A stretch of 64,000 nucleotides of DNA from Bowdeniella nasicola (GTDB lineage: Bacteria > Actinomycetota > Actinomycetes > Actinomycetales > Actinomycetaceae): positions 543-64,542 of the forward strand of contig JAUNVA010000005.1 in assembly GCA_030537895.1 (NCBI GenBank). The letters are read 5' to 3'. The position numbers were made by a program, and so were the translations under genes. Positions 45,335 to 54,022 of this stretch are shown in pieces. The notes under the pieces are model-generated. The model saw only the letters and a list, made by a program, of their open reading frames with translations, did no database searches and was not told where the DNA came from. Within the stretch, counting starts at the first letter, position 1; each line of letters opens with the position of its first letter.

Positions 45335-45679
45335 TCACGCCTCCTCGGCTGGGGTGCCCGGGAAGAGGTAGACCTCATCGTCGCGCACCTCCACCTTGTG
45401 GGTGCGCATGTCCTCGGTAGCGGGCATGCACAGGACCTTGCCGGTCTTCAGGCAGAACTTGGCCGTGTGCATGGGGCACTCGACTTCGTCGCCTTCGATC
45501 CAGCCGTCGGCGAGGGAGGCGTCGGCGTGGGTGCAGGTGTCATCGAGTGCATACCAGCCGTCGGTCTCCGAGTGGAAGACCGCGATCTTCACATCGAAAC
45601 CGGACTCCTCCGGTTCCACAACGATGGCCTCGCCCTCCTCAACGTCGTCGACGTCGGCAACCTTGATCCCGTCACTCAT
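45335..45679 (-). CDS. Rieske-type ferredoxin of the dioxygenase (HcaC/BphA3-like)
   Basis: The 114-residue protein carries a 2Fe-2S Rieske cluster: CTH in DTCTHADASLADG and CPMH in VECPMHTAKFCLKTG, the C-x-H-x15-17-C-x2-H pattern. It shuttles electrons from the reductase to the oxygenase. The extra C in KFCLKTG is a common variant position. It starts 4 bp after the alpha-subunit stop. Confidence 0.93.
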   Translation of the reverse strand: MSDGIKVADVDDVEEGEAIVVEPEESGFDVKIAVFHSETDGWYALDDTCTHADASLADGWIEGDEVECPMHTAKFCLKTGKVLCMPATEDMRTHKVEVRDDEVYLFPGTPAEEA

Positions 45680-45683
45680 CTGT

Positions 45684-47051
45684 TTAGCCTTCCTTCGTTT
45701 CGTGCCATGCCGGGGTCGACATCAGCTCTCGCCACTTGCGGTAGAACGCGCGGCCTGCGGCATCGGAGAACAGTTCGGAGGTTACCCCGGGGTAGTCGGG
45801 GTGTTCCTGTTCTGTACCGAGACCCATCTGGTAGTTCAGCGCCACGCGGTTCGTGATGAAGCCACCCGCAATGGCCTGACATTCGGACCAGTTCTCGCCG
45901 TCATCCTGCTCGAAGATGCCGGACGGACCGAAGGTCCGAAGGTTGTGCAAGCGTTGAGCGTCCTTAACCTCCTCGGGCATCGACTTGTCGAGGACCGTCC
46001 AGGCCCACACCTCCATCTTGTTGGGGCCCTTCGGGTGCCACACGCGGATGGAGCCATTGACCGGCAGGTAGGAGAAGTTCGGGAACACGGTGGCGTGCCC
46101 GTTTGTGAGGGGGCCCGTCACGCGCGTGTCACCGAGACGTTCACGCAGGTAGTCGTAGTTGTAGTATTCGTGCACCATCGTGTTGTCGAAGCGGTTGCGC
46201 TCGTGCACGGGGAAGCCGGCGCCGTGTCCGTTCGGGGAGACGAACTGCTTGCCGGGCCGCTCTGCGATCTCCTTCTTTGGGCCGCGGCCCGTCGGGGACA
46301 TCACCATGAGTGCCGAGGCGTGGGACATGTTCACGTGATACCAGTCGGTCGCAAACTGCTCGGCCGCGAGCTTCCAGTTGCCATCCAGTACCCACTTCAT
46401 GACGCCGCCAACGACGCACGTGCCCTCCGGGTCGCGGTCCATCATGGCGTCGATGTACCAGCGCATATCGCCGAGCGTGTCCTCTAGCGCGGTCGCGTTC
46501 GGGTCCCAGTTGCCGAAGATCAGGCCCTTATAGATCTGCACGTTTGGGACCTCGACGAGGCCCCATTCGGAACGGTCAAAGTTCTCGCCGTAGGCGTACT
46601 CGTTCGGTACGTTCGCGAGGTTGCCATCCAGGTCGAAGGACCAGCCGTGGTAGGTGCAGGTGAAGTTCTTGGTGGCGCCGAAATCGGCACGGCACACGCG
46701 GGCGCCACGGTGGCGGCAGGAGTTCAGATAGGCGCGGATGCGCTTCTTTTTGTCCATCGTGACGAGGATCGGATCCTCGCCCATGAAGGTCTGGAAAAAA
46801 TCACCGGGGCGTCTGAATTGGTCCGTGTGCGCCAAAAAAAGCCACGAGCGCGCGAAAATGCGACGCATTTCCTGATCGTAGATGGCCCTCTCGGTGAAAA
46901 TACCGCGGTCGAGCATGCCGCCGTCCGGGTCGACCATCTCGGACACGTCGAGTGTGGCGTGCAGATTATCGGGCCTGCGCAGTTTGCCAATTGGCGGGGT
47001 TTTGTCTTCGGTGGTCTCGGGAGCCTCAGACTGGGCGGGTTGGGCCGTCAT
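45684..47051 (-). CDS. Ring-hydroxylating dioxygenase, alpha subunit (HcaE/BphA1-like)
   Basis: The catalytic subunit adds O2 to an aromatic ring to give a cis-dihydrodiol. The 455 residues contain a Rieske domain (C112-R-H114 and C132-T-Y-H135) and a catalytic domain with the mononuclear-iron motif DWYH239VNMSH244. The bridging Asp is D236; the third iron ligand is probably in FEQDDGENW. ATG at 47051 follows AAGGAG; the frame continues upstream into the promoter without a site. With an MhpB-type ring-cleavage gene in the window, 3-phenylpropanoate or cinnamate is the most economical substrate, but other substituted benzenes cannot be excluded. Confidence 0.93.
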   Translation of the reverse strand: MTAQPAQSEAPETTEDKTPPIGKLRRPDNLHATLDVSEMVDPDGGMLDRGIFTERAIYDQEMRRIFARSWLFLAHTDQFRRPGDFFQTFMGEDPILVTMDKKKRIRAYLNSCRHRGARVCRADFGATKNFTCTYHGWSFDLDGNLANVPNEYAYGENFDRSEWGLVEVPNVQIYKGLIFGNWDPNATALEDTLGDMRWYIDAMMDRDPEGTCVVGGVMKWVLDGNWKLAAEQFATDWYHVNMSHASALMVMSPTGRGPKKEIAERPGKQFVSPNGHGAGFPVHERNRFDNTMVHEYYNYDYLRERLGDTRVTGPLTNGHATVFPNFSYLPVNGSIRVWHPKGPNKMEVWAWTVLDKSMPEEVKDAQRLHNLRTFGPSGIFEQDDGENWSECQAIAGGFITNRVALNYQMGLGTEQEHPDYPGVTSELFSDAAGRAFYRKWRELMSTPAWHETKEG

Positions 47052-47139
47052 GAGAGTCAACTCCTTCGTCGTAACGAGCAGTGGCGTGGGCCGTAACACA
47101 CCCAGATTGCCACTGTGCCATCTTTTTCTTGGGCGATTC

Positions 47140-47210
47140 GTGCCAAACAATGGAAACGGCATCACGTCAAATCTCGTTCCGTAGTTTGGAACGTTAAAGT
47201 GCCAAATAAT
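47140..47210. promoter_or_regulatory. Operator candidates between dioxygenase operon and MDR gene
   Basis: The divergent 220-bp gap holds a perfect palindrome CGTTCCGTAGTTTGGAACG (47175-47193). It also holds two direct copies of GTGCCAAAYAAT, at 47140-47151 and 47199-47210, 59 bp apart and flanking the palindrome. Such an arrangement suits a dimeric regulator (IclR, TetR or GntR type) controlling both directions. Confidence 0.5.
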
Positions 47211-47271
47211 CGCCTAATTCGGCCTATGATGACTCCCCCGCTATACGTGCCCACCTGCTCCGGAGATCCCC

Positions 47272-48252
47272 ATGAAAGCCTGCGTCGTGACCCATCACGA
47301 TCCGGACGACCCGCTCGCCGCCATATCACTGCGTACCGTGGCCGAGCCCGCCGCCCGGCCCGGCTGGGTCAGCGTCGTCATGCATGCTGCCTCCCTCAAC
47401 ATGCATGACCTGTGGACGCTGCGCGGCGTCGGCCAAGATGCCGCCGACCTGCCCCTGATCCTCGGGTGCGACGGCGCCGGCCTCACCGAGGACGGACGTG
47501 AGGTCATCGTGCTGCCCGTGATTGCCGATCCGGATGCGGGCGGTGGCGATGAGACGCTCGACCCGCGGCGGGCGCTGCTCTCGGAGCGGCACGATGGCAC
47601 CTTCGCCGAGCGGGTGCTCGTACCGCAACGGTGCGTGATCGATAAGCCGCGCCACCTCTCAATGGCGGAGGCTGCGTGCGTACCCGTCGCGTGGGGCACG
47701 GCCTTCCGGATGCTGCGCCGCGCCGGCGTGCGCGCGGGCATGACGGTCCTCGTGCAGGGCGCGAGCGGGGGCGTGAACTCGGCGGCGATCAGCCTCGCCG
47801 TCGCGATGGGTGCGCGGGTGTGGGCGACGGCGCGCACCCAGGCCGCTCGCGAACTTGCTCTGAGCCTTGGGGCGCAGGCCGCCTTCGCCTCGGGGGAGCG
47901 GGTGCCGGAGCGCGTCGACGTCGTCGTCGATAATGTGGGCGCCGCGACGTTCGGCCATTCGCTGCGCTGCCTGAAGCCGGGCGGTGCGGTAGTGACGTGC
48001 GGGGCGACGACGGGCTCGACCGACGCGGAATTGCACCGCGTGTTCTTTCTCCAGCTCTCGATCATCGGGTCGACGGGGTGCACCCGCACGGAGCTGATCG
48101 AGCTCGTGCGCCTGATGGAAGCGGCCGAATTGCGCCCGCTGATCGACCGGGAAATCACCCTCGGTCAGCTGCCCGAGGCGATCTCCGCGATGGCGGAGGG
48201 GCGCTTACTGGGCAAGGCCGTGATCACCGACTGGAGTCTTGACACGCCGTGA
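47272..48252 (+). CDS. Zinc-free MDR-superfamily oxidoreductase (quinone reductase-like)
   Basis: A 326-residue medium-chain dehydrogenase/reductase: GroES-like start with LNMHDLWTLRG, GCDGAGLTEDGREV, the FAERVLVP segment, a NADP motif VLVQGASGGVNSAAISLAVAMGA and the C-terminal LGQLPEAISAMAEGRLLGKAVI. The catalytic and structural zinc cysteines of alcohol dehydrogenases are absent, as in quinone oxidoreductases and enoyl reductases. It is divergent from the dioxygenase alpha gene and may be co-regulated with it. Confidence 0.82.
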   Translation: MKACVVTHHDPDDPLAAISLRTVAEPAARPGWVSVVMHAASLNMHDLWTLRGVGQDAADLPLILGCDGAGLTEDGREVIVLPVIADPDAGGGDETLDPRRALLSERHDGTFAERVLVPQRCVIDKPRHLSMAEAACVPVAWGTAFRMLRRAGVRAGMTVLVQGASGGVNSAAISLAVAMGARVWATARTQAARELALSLGAQAAFASGERVPERVDVVVDNVGAATFGHSLRCLKPGGAVVTCGATTGSTDAELHRVFFLQLSIIGSTGCTRTELIELVRLMEAAELRPLIDREITLGQLPEAISAMAEGRLLGKAVITDWSLDTP

Positions 48253-48398
48253 GGCACGCCGGATTGCCCGCGCGGTTGGCACATCGCGCACACGGAGCGG
48301 ACCGGAAGCGCTTGAGGTCGAGGTCCTAGGTCCTAGACTGAACGCTATGGTGTGTGCCAGCGCACCGTGTCACTATCCATGCAGTCGTAAGGGGCCTC

Positions 48399-49253
48399 AT
48401 GATGAATACTCCCGCCCAACTTGTCGACATCGCGGAAGATGGCCTCATCAAGAAGGCCACCTCGCCGTTCCGTGTCACCTTCCTGTCCGCGATGTTTGCC
48501 GGCGCCCTGATCGGCGTCGGTTTCGTCTTTTACACCACGAGCCAGGTGGGCGCGGCCGATCTGCCCTTCGGTCTCGCTAAGGTCATTGGCGGCATCGTCT
48601 TTTCCACCGGCCTCGCCCTCGTGATCGTGACGGGTGCCGACCTGTTCACCTCCACCTCGATGACCCTCCTACCCGCGAGCGACGGAAAGCTGGCCTGGTC
48701 GCGGCTCCTGCAGCACTGGGGTGTCGTCTACCTCGGCAACTTCGTAGGTTCCGTACTCATCGCCTCCATCGTGTTCATGGCGGGAACGCCCGGCAATGCT
48801 GCGGGCGGCTGGGGCGCCGTCGTCCTCAAGGTCTCGGTCGCGAAGGTCTCCCACAGTTGGCTCGAGGTGTTCTTCCTTGGCGTCATGTGTAACTTCATGG
48901 TCTGCCTCGCCGTGTGGATGTCCTTCGCGGGCAAGACGGTGACCGACAAGGTCCTCGCCGTGACGTTCCCGATCGCCCTGTTCGTGGCCTCGGGCTTTGA
49001 ACACTCGGTGGCCAACATGTTCATGCTGCCGCTCGGCCTCATGCTCAAGGGGCAGGCCGATCCGACCATCATGGAGGCCCTCGGAACCGGTGTGAATCTC
49101 GATGCCCTCAACGCCGGCACCGTGCTCGTGAACAACCTCATCCCCGTCACCCTCGGCAATATCGTCGGCGGTGGCGTGATGATCGGCCTCGGTATGTTCC
49201 TCTGGCATCGCCGCCTGAATGCGGTGAAGGCTAGCGAAGAAGTCGCACGCTAA
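48399..49253 (+). CDS. Formate/nitrite transporter (FNT) family channel
   Basis: A 284-residue FNT protein with six membrane helices; these pentameric channels pass formate, nitrite or hydrosulfide. It shows FAGALIGVGFVFYTTSQ, the VTGADLFTSTSMTL loop, FLGVMCNFMVCLAVWM and the FVASGFEHSVANMFMLPLG segment with the central His. ATG at 48399 follows TAAGGGG; a second ATG directly follows. Which anion is moved is not evident. It ends at a strong hairpin. Confidence 0.9.
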   Translation: MMNTPAQLVDIAEDGLIKKATSPFRVTFLSAMFAGALIGVGFVFYTTSQVGAADLPFGLAKVIGGIVFSTGLALVIVTGADLFTSTSMTLLPASDGKLAWSRLLQHWGVVYLGNFVGSVLIASIVFMAGTPGNAAGGWGAVVLKVSVAKVSHSWLEVFFLGVMCNFMVCLAVWMSFAGKTVTDKVLAVTFPIALFVASGFEHSVANMFMLPLGLMLKGQADPTIMEALGTGVNLDALNAGTVLVNNLIPVTLGNIVGGGVMIGLGMFLWHRRLNAVKASEEVAR

Positions 49254-49264
49254 CTTTCAGTGCC

Positions 49265-49299
49265 GACGGGGCCCCGAGGATTGTCCTCGGGGCCCCGTC
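49265..49299. terminator. Bidirectional hairpin after the FNT gene
   Basis: GACGGGGCCCCGAGGA pairs perfectly with TCCTCGGGGCCCCGTC over a 3-base loop, 11 bp after the FNT stop and facing the SorC gene. Confidence 0.8.
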
Positions 49300-49322
49300 G
49301 TGGTGTGCAGGATATGGGGCGT

Positions 49323-50354
49323 TCAGGAACGCGGCGGATGCGGGCGCGTGAGGGCTGTCCGACGGACGGCCTTACCCGCAAGTAGTCGTTCGGCTGTCAC
49401 CCGGTCCGTGACAAGGGAGGTGATGAGGCCTGAGCGCGCGCAGGCGGCGATCGCCTCGGCCTTGTCCTCGCCGCCCGCCACGACGAGCACCTCTGGGGTG
49501 TTGAGCAGGTGGTGGGTCGCAACCGTGATGCACTGGCGCGTGATCTCGGGACACATGACGGTGCCGTCGGCCCCCAACCAGATACCGGCGAGCTCTGCCG
49601 CGGGCTGACTCTCATCCAGCCGAGCGCGCAGGATGGGCGGGATCTGTGCCCGCAGTTGCGTCGTCGGCGGGTTCCACGACCCGATGGAGAGCACCGCGGT
49701 GTTCAAGTGTTCGAAAAGGCCGAGCACGTAGTTCAGCCCGGCGATCCGGCGCTGCCGCTCGGCGCTCTCACCCACGTAGAGCGGATCGTAGATGGGGTGC
49801 GCACTCCCGCCGCGCGCTTCGATGCGCTCGCGGATCGTCTCAATCGGGGACTGGGGGCCAATCTCGCGGACCGTGCCCGATAGCTGCACCGCCGTGACCA
49901 TCTCGATGGCTGGAAGGTGGCGGGCGACCTCCACCATTGTGCGCCCCCACGACATACCGAAGGTCTCGCCCGGCTCGATTCGCTCGGAGAGGTACTGCGC
50001 ACCCATGGCGCCGAGCTGTGCGCGCACCTCGGCGCGCGAGCCGATTGAGTCGATGACGCGCGCCGCGTGCAAGCCGAGGTGGCGGGCGAGAGGTGCGGAG
50101 AACATCGGTAGGTCCGTCGTCGGCTCGAGGATCTCAATGCGGACGATACCCTGCTCTCGGGCGCTGGCAAGCAGCCGGGCAACCTTGAATCGAGAGAGCC
50201 CGGTGTCGCGTGCGATTGCCACCTTCGAGTCATCTTCGAGATAGAACCGGCGCGCGATCTGGGCGATGAGTTGGCGTTCGGTGGCGTCATCGGACTGATC
50301 GGGCACGTGTCGAGCGTATCGGGTCGCCGGCGCGTCGGCGATGCGGCGGTTCAT
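49323..50354 (-). CDS. SorC/LsrR-family sugar-binding transcriptional regulator
   Basis: A regulator of about 343 residues with an N-terminal helix-turn-helix (RRFYLEDDSKVAIARDTGLSRFKVARLLASAREQGIVRIEI) and a C-terminal sugar-phosphate-binding domain of the SorC type (GMSWGRTM, VVAGGEDKAEAI, LVTDRVTAERLL). SorC regulators such as LsrR and DeoR sense a phosphorylated sugar. I prefer ATG at 50354 with GAGG upstream; ATG at 50405 and GTG at 50306 are alternatives. It is divergent from the six-gene kinase/ABC operon and two matching palindromes lie in the gap, so it very likely controls that operon and itself. Confidence 0.85.
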   Translation of the reverse strand: MNRRIADAPATRYARHVPDQSDDATERQLIAQIARRFYLEDDSKVAIARDTGLSRFKVARLLASAREQGIVRIEILEPTTDLPMFSAPLARHLGLHAARVIDSIGSRAEVRAQLGAMGAQYLSERIEPGETFGMSWGRTMVEVARHLPAIEMVTAVQLSGTVREIGPQSPIETIRERIEARGGSAHPIYDPLYVGESAERQRRIAGLNYVLGLFEHLNTAVLSIGSWNPPTTQLRAQIPPILRARLDESQPAAELAGIWLGADGTVMCPEITRQCITVATHHLLNTPEVLVVAGGEDKAEAIAACARSGLITSLVTDRVTAERLLAGKAVRRTALTRPHPPRS

Positions 50355-50445
50355 CTTCGGGCGCCTCGTTCCACGCGTATCGGATGGTACTGGGGTGTTC
50401 ATCATCTGTCTGAATGTTGACGGAGATCACATCCACCTGGCATTA

Positions 50446-50481
50446 TGCTCACATGAGCACCCCGGTTTGCTCAAGTGAGCA
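50446..50481. promoter_or_regulatory. Paired SorC operators TGCTCA-N2-TGAGCA
   Basis: TGCTCACATGAGCA (50446-50459) and TGCTCAAGTGAGCA (50468-50481) are two perfect 6+6 palindromes with start-to-start spacing of 22 bp, about two helical turns. They lie between the divergent SorC and FGGY-kinase genes, so a tetrameric SorC regulator could bind both sites on one DNA face. Confidence 0.7.
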
Positions 50482-50535
50482 GTGCAGGTGTTCGTACCCC
50501 GGCCCCGCCCGTCACCGTCGACACCAGGAGTCAGA

Positions 50536-52257
50536 GTGAGCGCCCGCCCACCCGAGTACAGCCTCGGGATTGATTTCGGCACCGAGTCCGCGCGCGCCGT
50601 CCTGGTACGCCTGGGCGACGGCGCGGAGATCGCTACCTCTGTGCACCCCTACGCGCACGGCGTCATGGATCAGGTCCTGCCCTACACAGGCGAACACCTC
50701 CCACTGGATACCGCCCTGCACGACGCCGACGACTACCTTGAGGCCCTCACCGCCACGATCACCTCGGTCGTGACGCGCTCCGGCGTTCCTCCCGAGTCCA
50801 TCGTGGGGCTTGGAATCGATTCGACGGCGTGCACGCTCGTCTTCACCGATGCCGACCTGGCACCCCTCAGCCGTGTGGACCGCTTTAAATCGCGTCACCT
50901 CGCGTATGTGCGTCTATGGAAACACCATGCGGCACAGCGCTACGCCGATCGCATCAACCAGGTGGCCCGCAGTCGCGAGGGACTCTATCTGCCCTCTTTT
51001 GGGGGGTCCGTAAACGCCGAATGGCTCCTGCCAAAGGCCCTGCAGACCATGATCGCGGCCCCTGATGTCTACCAGGCGGCCGAGCGCATCATCGAAGCGC
51101 AGGACTGGATCGTCTCCCAGCTTGTCGGACGTGAAGTGCGCGCCGCTTCCGTCGCCGGTTACAAGGCCAGCTATTTGCAAGAACGCGGCGGTTACCCGCC
51201 CGCCGACTTCCTCGACGAGGTAGAGCCCGGCTTTTCCTCCGTTCTCACCAAGGTGGGTGAGGAGTTTCTCGCGCCCGGCGAGCGTGCCGGCACGCTCACG
51301 CCCGCGTGGGCCGAGCGCCTCGGTCTCACGGCCACGACCGCCGTCGCCGTCGGGAACACCGACGCGCATGTCTCCGTGCTTGGGTGCGGCGTGGTTCGTC
51401 CAGGCACGATGGTCGCCGTCATGGGCACCTCCGTGTGTAACCTCCTCGTCACCGAGGACCGGCATGAGCCGCACGGCATCCAGGGCGTCGTACGCGACGG
51501 GATCATCCCCGGCATGTGGGGATATGAGGCAGGCCAGGCTGGCGTGGGGGACACGTTCGGGTGGTTTGCCAAGCACCTAGCGGGCGCCGACATCGCTGAT
51601 CGTGCCCTCATTTCGGGGCGTTCCATCTTTGATGTGATCGAGTCCGACGCCGCCGAGCTCACTCCCGGCGAATGCGGACTGCTGGTCCTCGATTGGCTCT
51701 CGGGTAACCGTTCGATCCTTGTGGATTCCAAACTCTCCGGCGCGATCGTCGGCCTCACGCTCGCGACGCGTTCGCACCACATCTATCGCGCCTTGATTGA
51801 AGCGGCAGGCTTTGGCCAGCGCATCATCCTGGAGGCCTTCGAGGCGGCGGGTATCGAGGTGGACCGTCTCGTCGTGTGTGGCGGGCTGCCGCACAAGAGC
51901 CCGCTGCTCATGCAGACCATGGCCGACATCTTGAACCGCCCGATCGAGGTGTCGAGCTCCACCAATACGCCCGCCGTCGGGGCCGCCCTGCACGGCGCAC
52001 TCGCCGCCGATGCGCTCGATTCTTTCGAAGCGGGTGCGCGCATCGCTCCCACACACGCCTCCACGTACGTGCCCTCCCCGGACCGGCACGTCGTCTACAA
52101 CGACGTGTTCGCGCTCTATCGCGAATTGCACGACGACTTCGGTGTCACGAACACCGCCCCCATGTACCGACTCCGCGACCTTCGCGACCAGGCCCAGGCG
52201 CGACGCCCGGATTCCCGAGCGTTCCGTAGAAAGGCAGACCATGCGCAAAATCATTAA
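50536..52257 (+). CDS. FGGY-family kinase, ribulokinase-like
   Basis: A 573-residue carbohydrate kinase with two FGGY/actin-like domains: LGIDFGTESARAVLV at the N-terminus, LGIDSTACTLVF, RLWKHHAAQRYADRIN, GNTDAHVSVLGCG, the GYEAGQAGVGDTFGWF segment and VVCGGLPHKSPLLMQTMADILNRPI. These motifs resemble AraB-type ribulokinase more than xylulokinase or LsrK. GTG start behind CCAGGAG. It is the first gene of the operon and overlaps the DhaK-like kinase by 17 bp. The sugar could be a ribulose, a related ketose or a polyol; no isomerase or aldolase gene is near. Confidence 0.85.
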   Translation: MSARPPEYSLGIDFGTESARAVLVRLGDGAEIATSVHPYAHGVMDQVLPYTGEHLPLDTALHDADDYLEALTATITSVVTRSGVPPESIVGLGIDSTACTLVFTDADLAPLSRVDRFKSRHLAYVRLWKHHAAQRYADRINQVARSREGLYLPSFGGSVNAEWLLPKALQTMIAAPDVYQAAERIIEAQDWIVSQLVGREVRAASVAGYKASYLQERGGYPPADFLDEVEPGFSSVLTKVGEEFLAPGERAGTLTPAWAERLGLTATTAVAVGNTDAHVSVLGCGVVRPGTMVAVMGTSVCNLLVTEDRHEPHGIQGVVRDGIIPGMWGYEAGQAGVGDTFGWFAKHLAGADIADRALISGRSIFDVIESDAAELTPGECGLLVLDWLSGNRSILVDSKLSGAIVGLTLATRSHHIYRALIEAAGFGQRIILEAFEAAGIEVDRLVVCGGLPHKSPLLMQTMADILNRPIEVSSSTNTPAVGAALHGALAADALDSFEAGARIAPTHASTYVPSPDRHVVYNDVFALYRELHDDFGVTNTAPMYRLRDLRDQAQARRPDSRAFRRKADHAQNH

Positions 52258-53965
52258 TGCTCCCGAGGATTTCGTTGATGAGGTCATCGACGGCCTCCTC
52301 CTCGCCCACCCGGGCCGGCTCGCCCCCGTGGGCGCCGACCGGCGGGCTCTCGTAGGCCCGAACGCGGGCCGTAAGGGCCGGGTGGGGATCGTCACCGGCG
52401 GCGGTTCCGGCCACCTGCCACTCTTCCTTGGCTACGTGGGTGAGGGCCTCGCTAGTGGCGTCGCCGTTGGCAACGTTTTTTCATCCCCGTCGCCGGCCCA
52501 GATCCATGCGGCCACGCTAGCCTCCGACGGTGGTGCGGGCGTGCTGTACCTGTATGGCAACTACGGCGGGGACATCTACAACTTTGATATCGCGGCGGAC
52601 CTGTCCGCCGCTGACGGTGTGCGGACCGCCACCGTGCTCGGCGCCGACGACGTCACCTCCGCTCCCAAGGAAAAGGCGGAGACGCGCCGCGGAGTGGCCG
52701 GCCTGTTCTTCGCCTACAAGACGGCGGGTGCCGCCGCCGATCGGGGCGATGACCTTGACACGGTCGCCGCCATTGCGCAGCGCACCTGTGACCGGGTACG
52801 CACGATGGGCGTTGGCCTCTCGCCGACGATCCTGCCGGCGGCGGGTGAGCCCACGTTCACCCTGGATGAGGGCGAGATGGAGATCGGGATCGGCATCCAC
52901 GGCGAGCCGGGCGTGCACCGTGGGGCGCTCGAGAGTGCGGACGAGATCACCGACCGTTTCCTCGCCGAGATCCTGCCCGAACTGGATCTGCCCGAGGGCA
53001 GCGAGGTCGCCGTCCTTGTCAACGGGCTCGGCGCGACCCCGCTCGAGGAGCTCTACCTGATCTACCGCCACGCCCACGGCGTGCTCGCTGAACGTGGCAT
53101 CACGATTCGCCAGGTCTACATCGGCGAATACGCGACCAGCCTTGAGATGGCGGGCGCTTCGCTGTCGGTGCTCGCGCTCGATGACGAACTTGCCGAGCTA
53201 CTCGATGCGCCTGCCCACTCGCCCTTCTACCAGCACGCGGCCGGCGGTCTCGGTGAGGCTGATGACCGTGAGGACGCTCCGGCCACCGGCTCGACCGCGC
53301 CTGGCGAGGTGGCCGCCCGCGAGATCGCGACCGTCGCGAACCCCGGGCCCCTGTATCGGGTGGCGCGCGCCGTCCTTGCCAAGCTGCCCTCACATGCCGA
53401 GGAGCTGAGGGAGCGCGACGCGGCTCTCGGCGACGGTGACCTCGGCATCACCGTCTCCTCCGGCGCGAAGGCCGCGGAGGGAGCGCTCCAGGATCTGCCT
53501 GAGGACGCGGCACCCCGCGAGATTTTCTCCGCTATCGGGGCGGCGTTCGCGGCTGCCAACCCCTCCACGTTCGCGGCCCTGATCGGCGGCGGCCTGCTCG
53601 CCGCCGCCCAGAGCCTCGACGAGAGCGACGATATCTCGACGGAGAGCCTCGCGCGTGCCCTTCGTGCCATGACCGACCGGGTGATGGAGCGCGGCGGAGC
53701 CGAGGCGGGCGACAAGACCGTCGTCGACAGCCTGCTCGCCCTTGCTGACCAGCTGGGCAGCGAGGCAGCGGACGCTCCCGCACTCGAGGTCGCCGACCGG
53801 GCGGTCGAGGCGGCAGGCGGCGTCGTCGAACGGGACGCCGAGCGGGTCTCCCAGCGCGGGCGCGCCGCCTGGGTAGGGGAGCGCTCGGCGGGACACCCTG
53901 ACCCGGGCCAGGTGGCCTTCCACCGCCTCACCCAGACCATCGCGGAGGTGTTGCGCACCCAGTGA
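52241..53965 (+). CDS. DhaK-DhaL type dihydroxyacetone/tetrulose kinase (ATP-dependent, fused)
   Basis: A 574-residue single-chain kinase. The DhaK part (about 1-335) has GGGSGH58 and the covalent substrate-binding H220 in GIGIHGEPGVHRG. After GSGH it reads LPLFLGYVG, where dihydroxyacetone kinases usually have EPAH-GYVG, which may mark another substrate such as erythrulose. The DhaL part (about 365-574) has the metal Asp cluster D-A-A-L-G-D-G-D and ERGGAEAGDKTVVDSL. Start at ATG 52241 overlaps the FGGY gene by 17 bp. Two sugar kinases in one operon suggest sequential or alternative phosphorylation of imported sugars. Confidence 0.87.
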   Translation: MRKIINAPEDFVDEVIDGLLLAHPGRLAPVGADRRALVGPNAGRKGRVGIVTGGGSGHLPLFLGYVGEGLASGVAVGNVFSSPSPAQIHAATLASDGGAGVLYLYGNYGGDIYNFDIAADLSAADGVRTATVLGADDVTSAPKEKAETRRGVAGLFFAYKTAGAAADRGDDLDTVAAIAQRTCDRVRTMGVGLSPTILPAAGEPTFTLDEGEMEIGIGIHGEPGVHRGALESADEITDRFLAEILPELDLPEGSEVAVLVNGLGATPLEELYLIYRHAHGVLAERGITIRQVYIGEYATSLEMAGASLSVLALDDELAELLDAPAHSPFYQHAAGGLGEADDREDAPATGSTAPGEVAAREIATVANPGPLYRVARAVLAKLPSHAEELRERDAALGDGDLGITVSSGAKAAEGALQDLPEDAAPREIFSAIGAAFAAANPSTFAALIGGGLLAAAQSLDESDDISTESLARALRAMTDRVMERGGAEAGDKTVVDSLLALADQLGSEAADAPALEVADRAVEAAGGVVERDAERVSQRGRAAWVGERSAGHPDPGQVAFHRLTQTIAEVLRTQ

Positions 53966-54022
53966 CCCGACCGCGAAATCGCGACCAGTACTGATCACCC
54001 CACTCCACGAAGGAGACCTCTC

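Noticed and set aside
50536..52257. FGGY kinase as LsrK (autoinducer-2 kinase)
   Set aside because: The N-terminal DFGTESARAVLV, RLWKHHAAQ and GVGDTFGWF motifs fit AraB-type ribulokinase better than LsrK.
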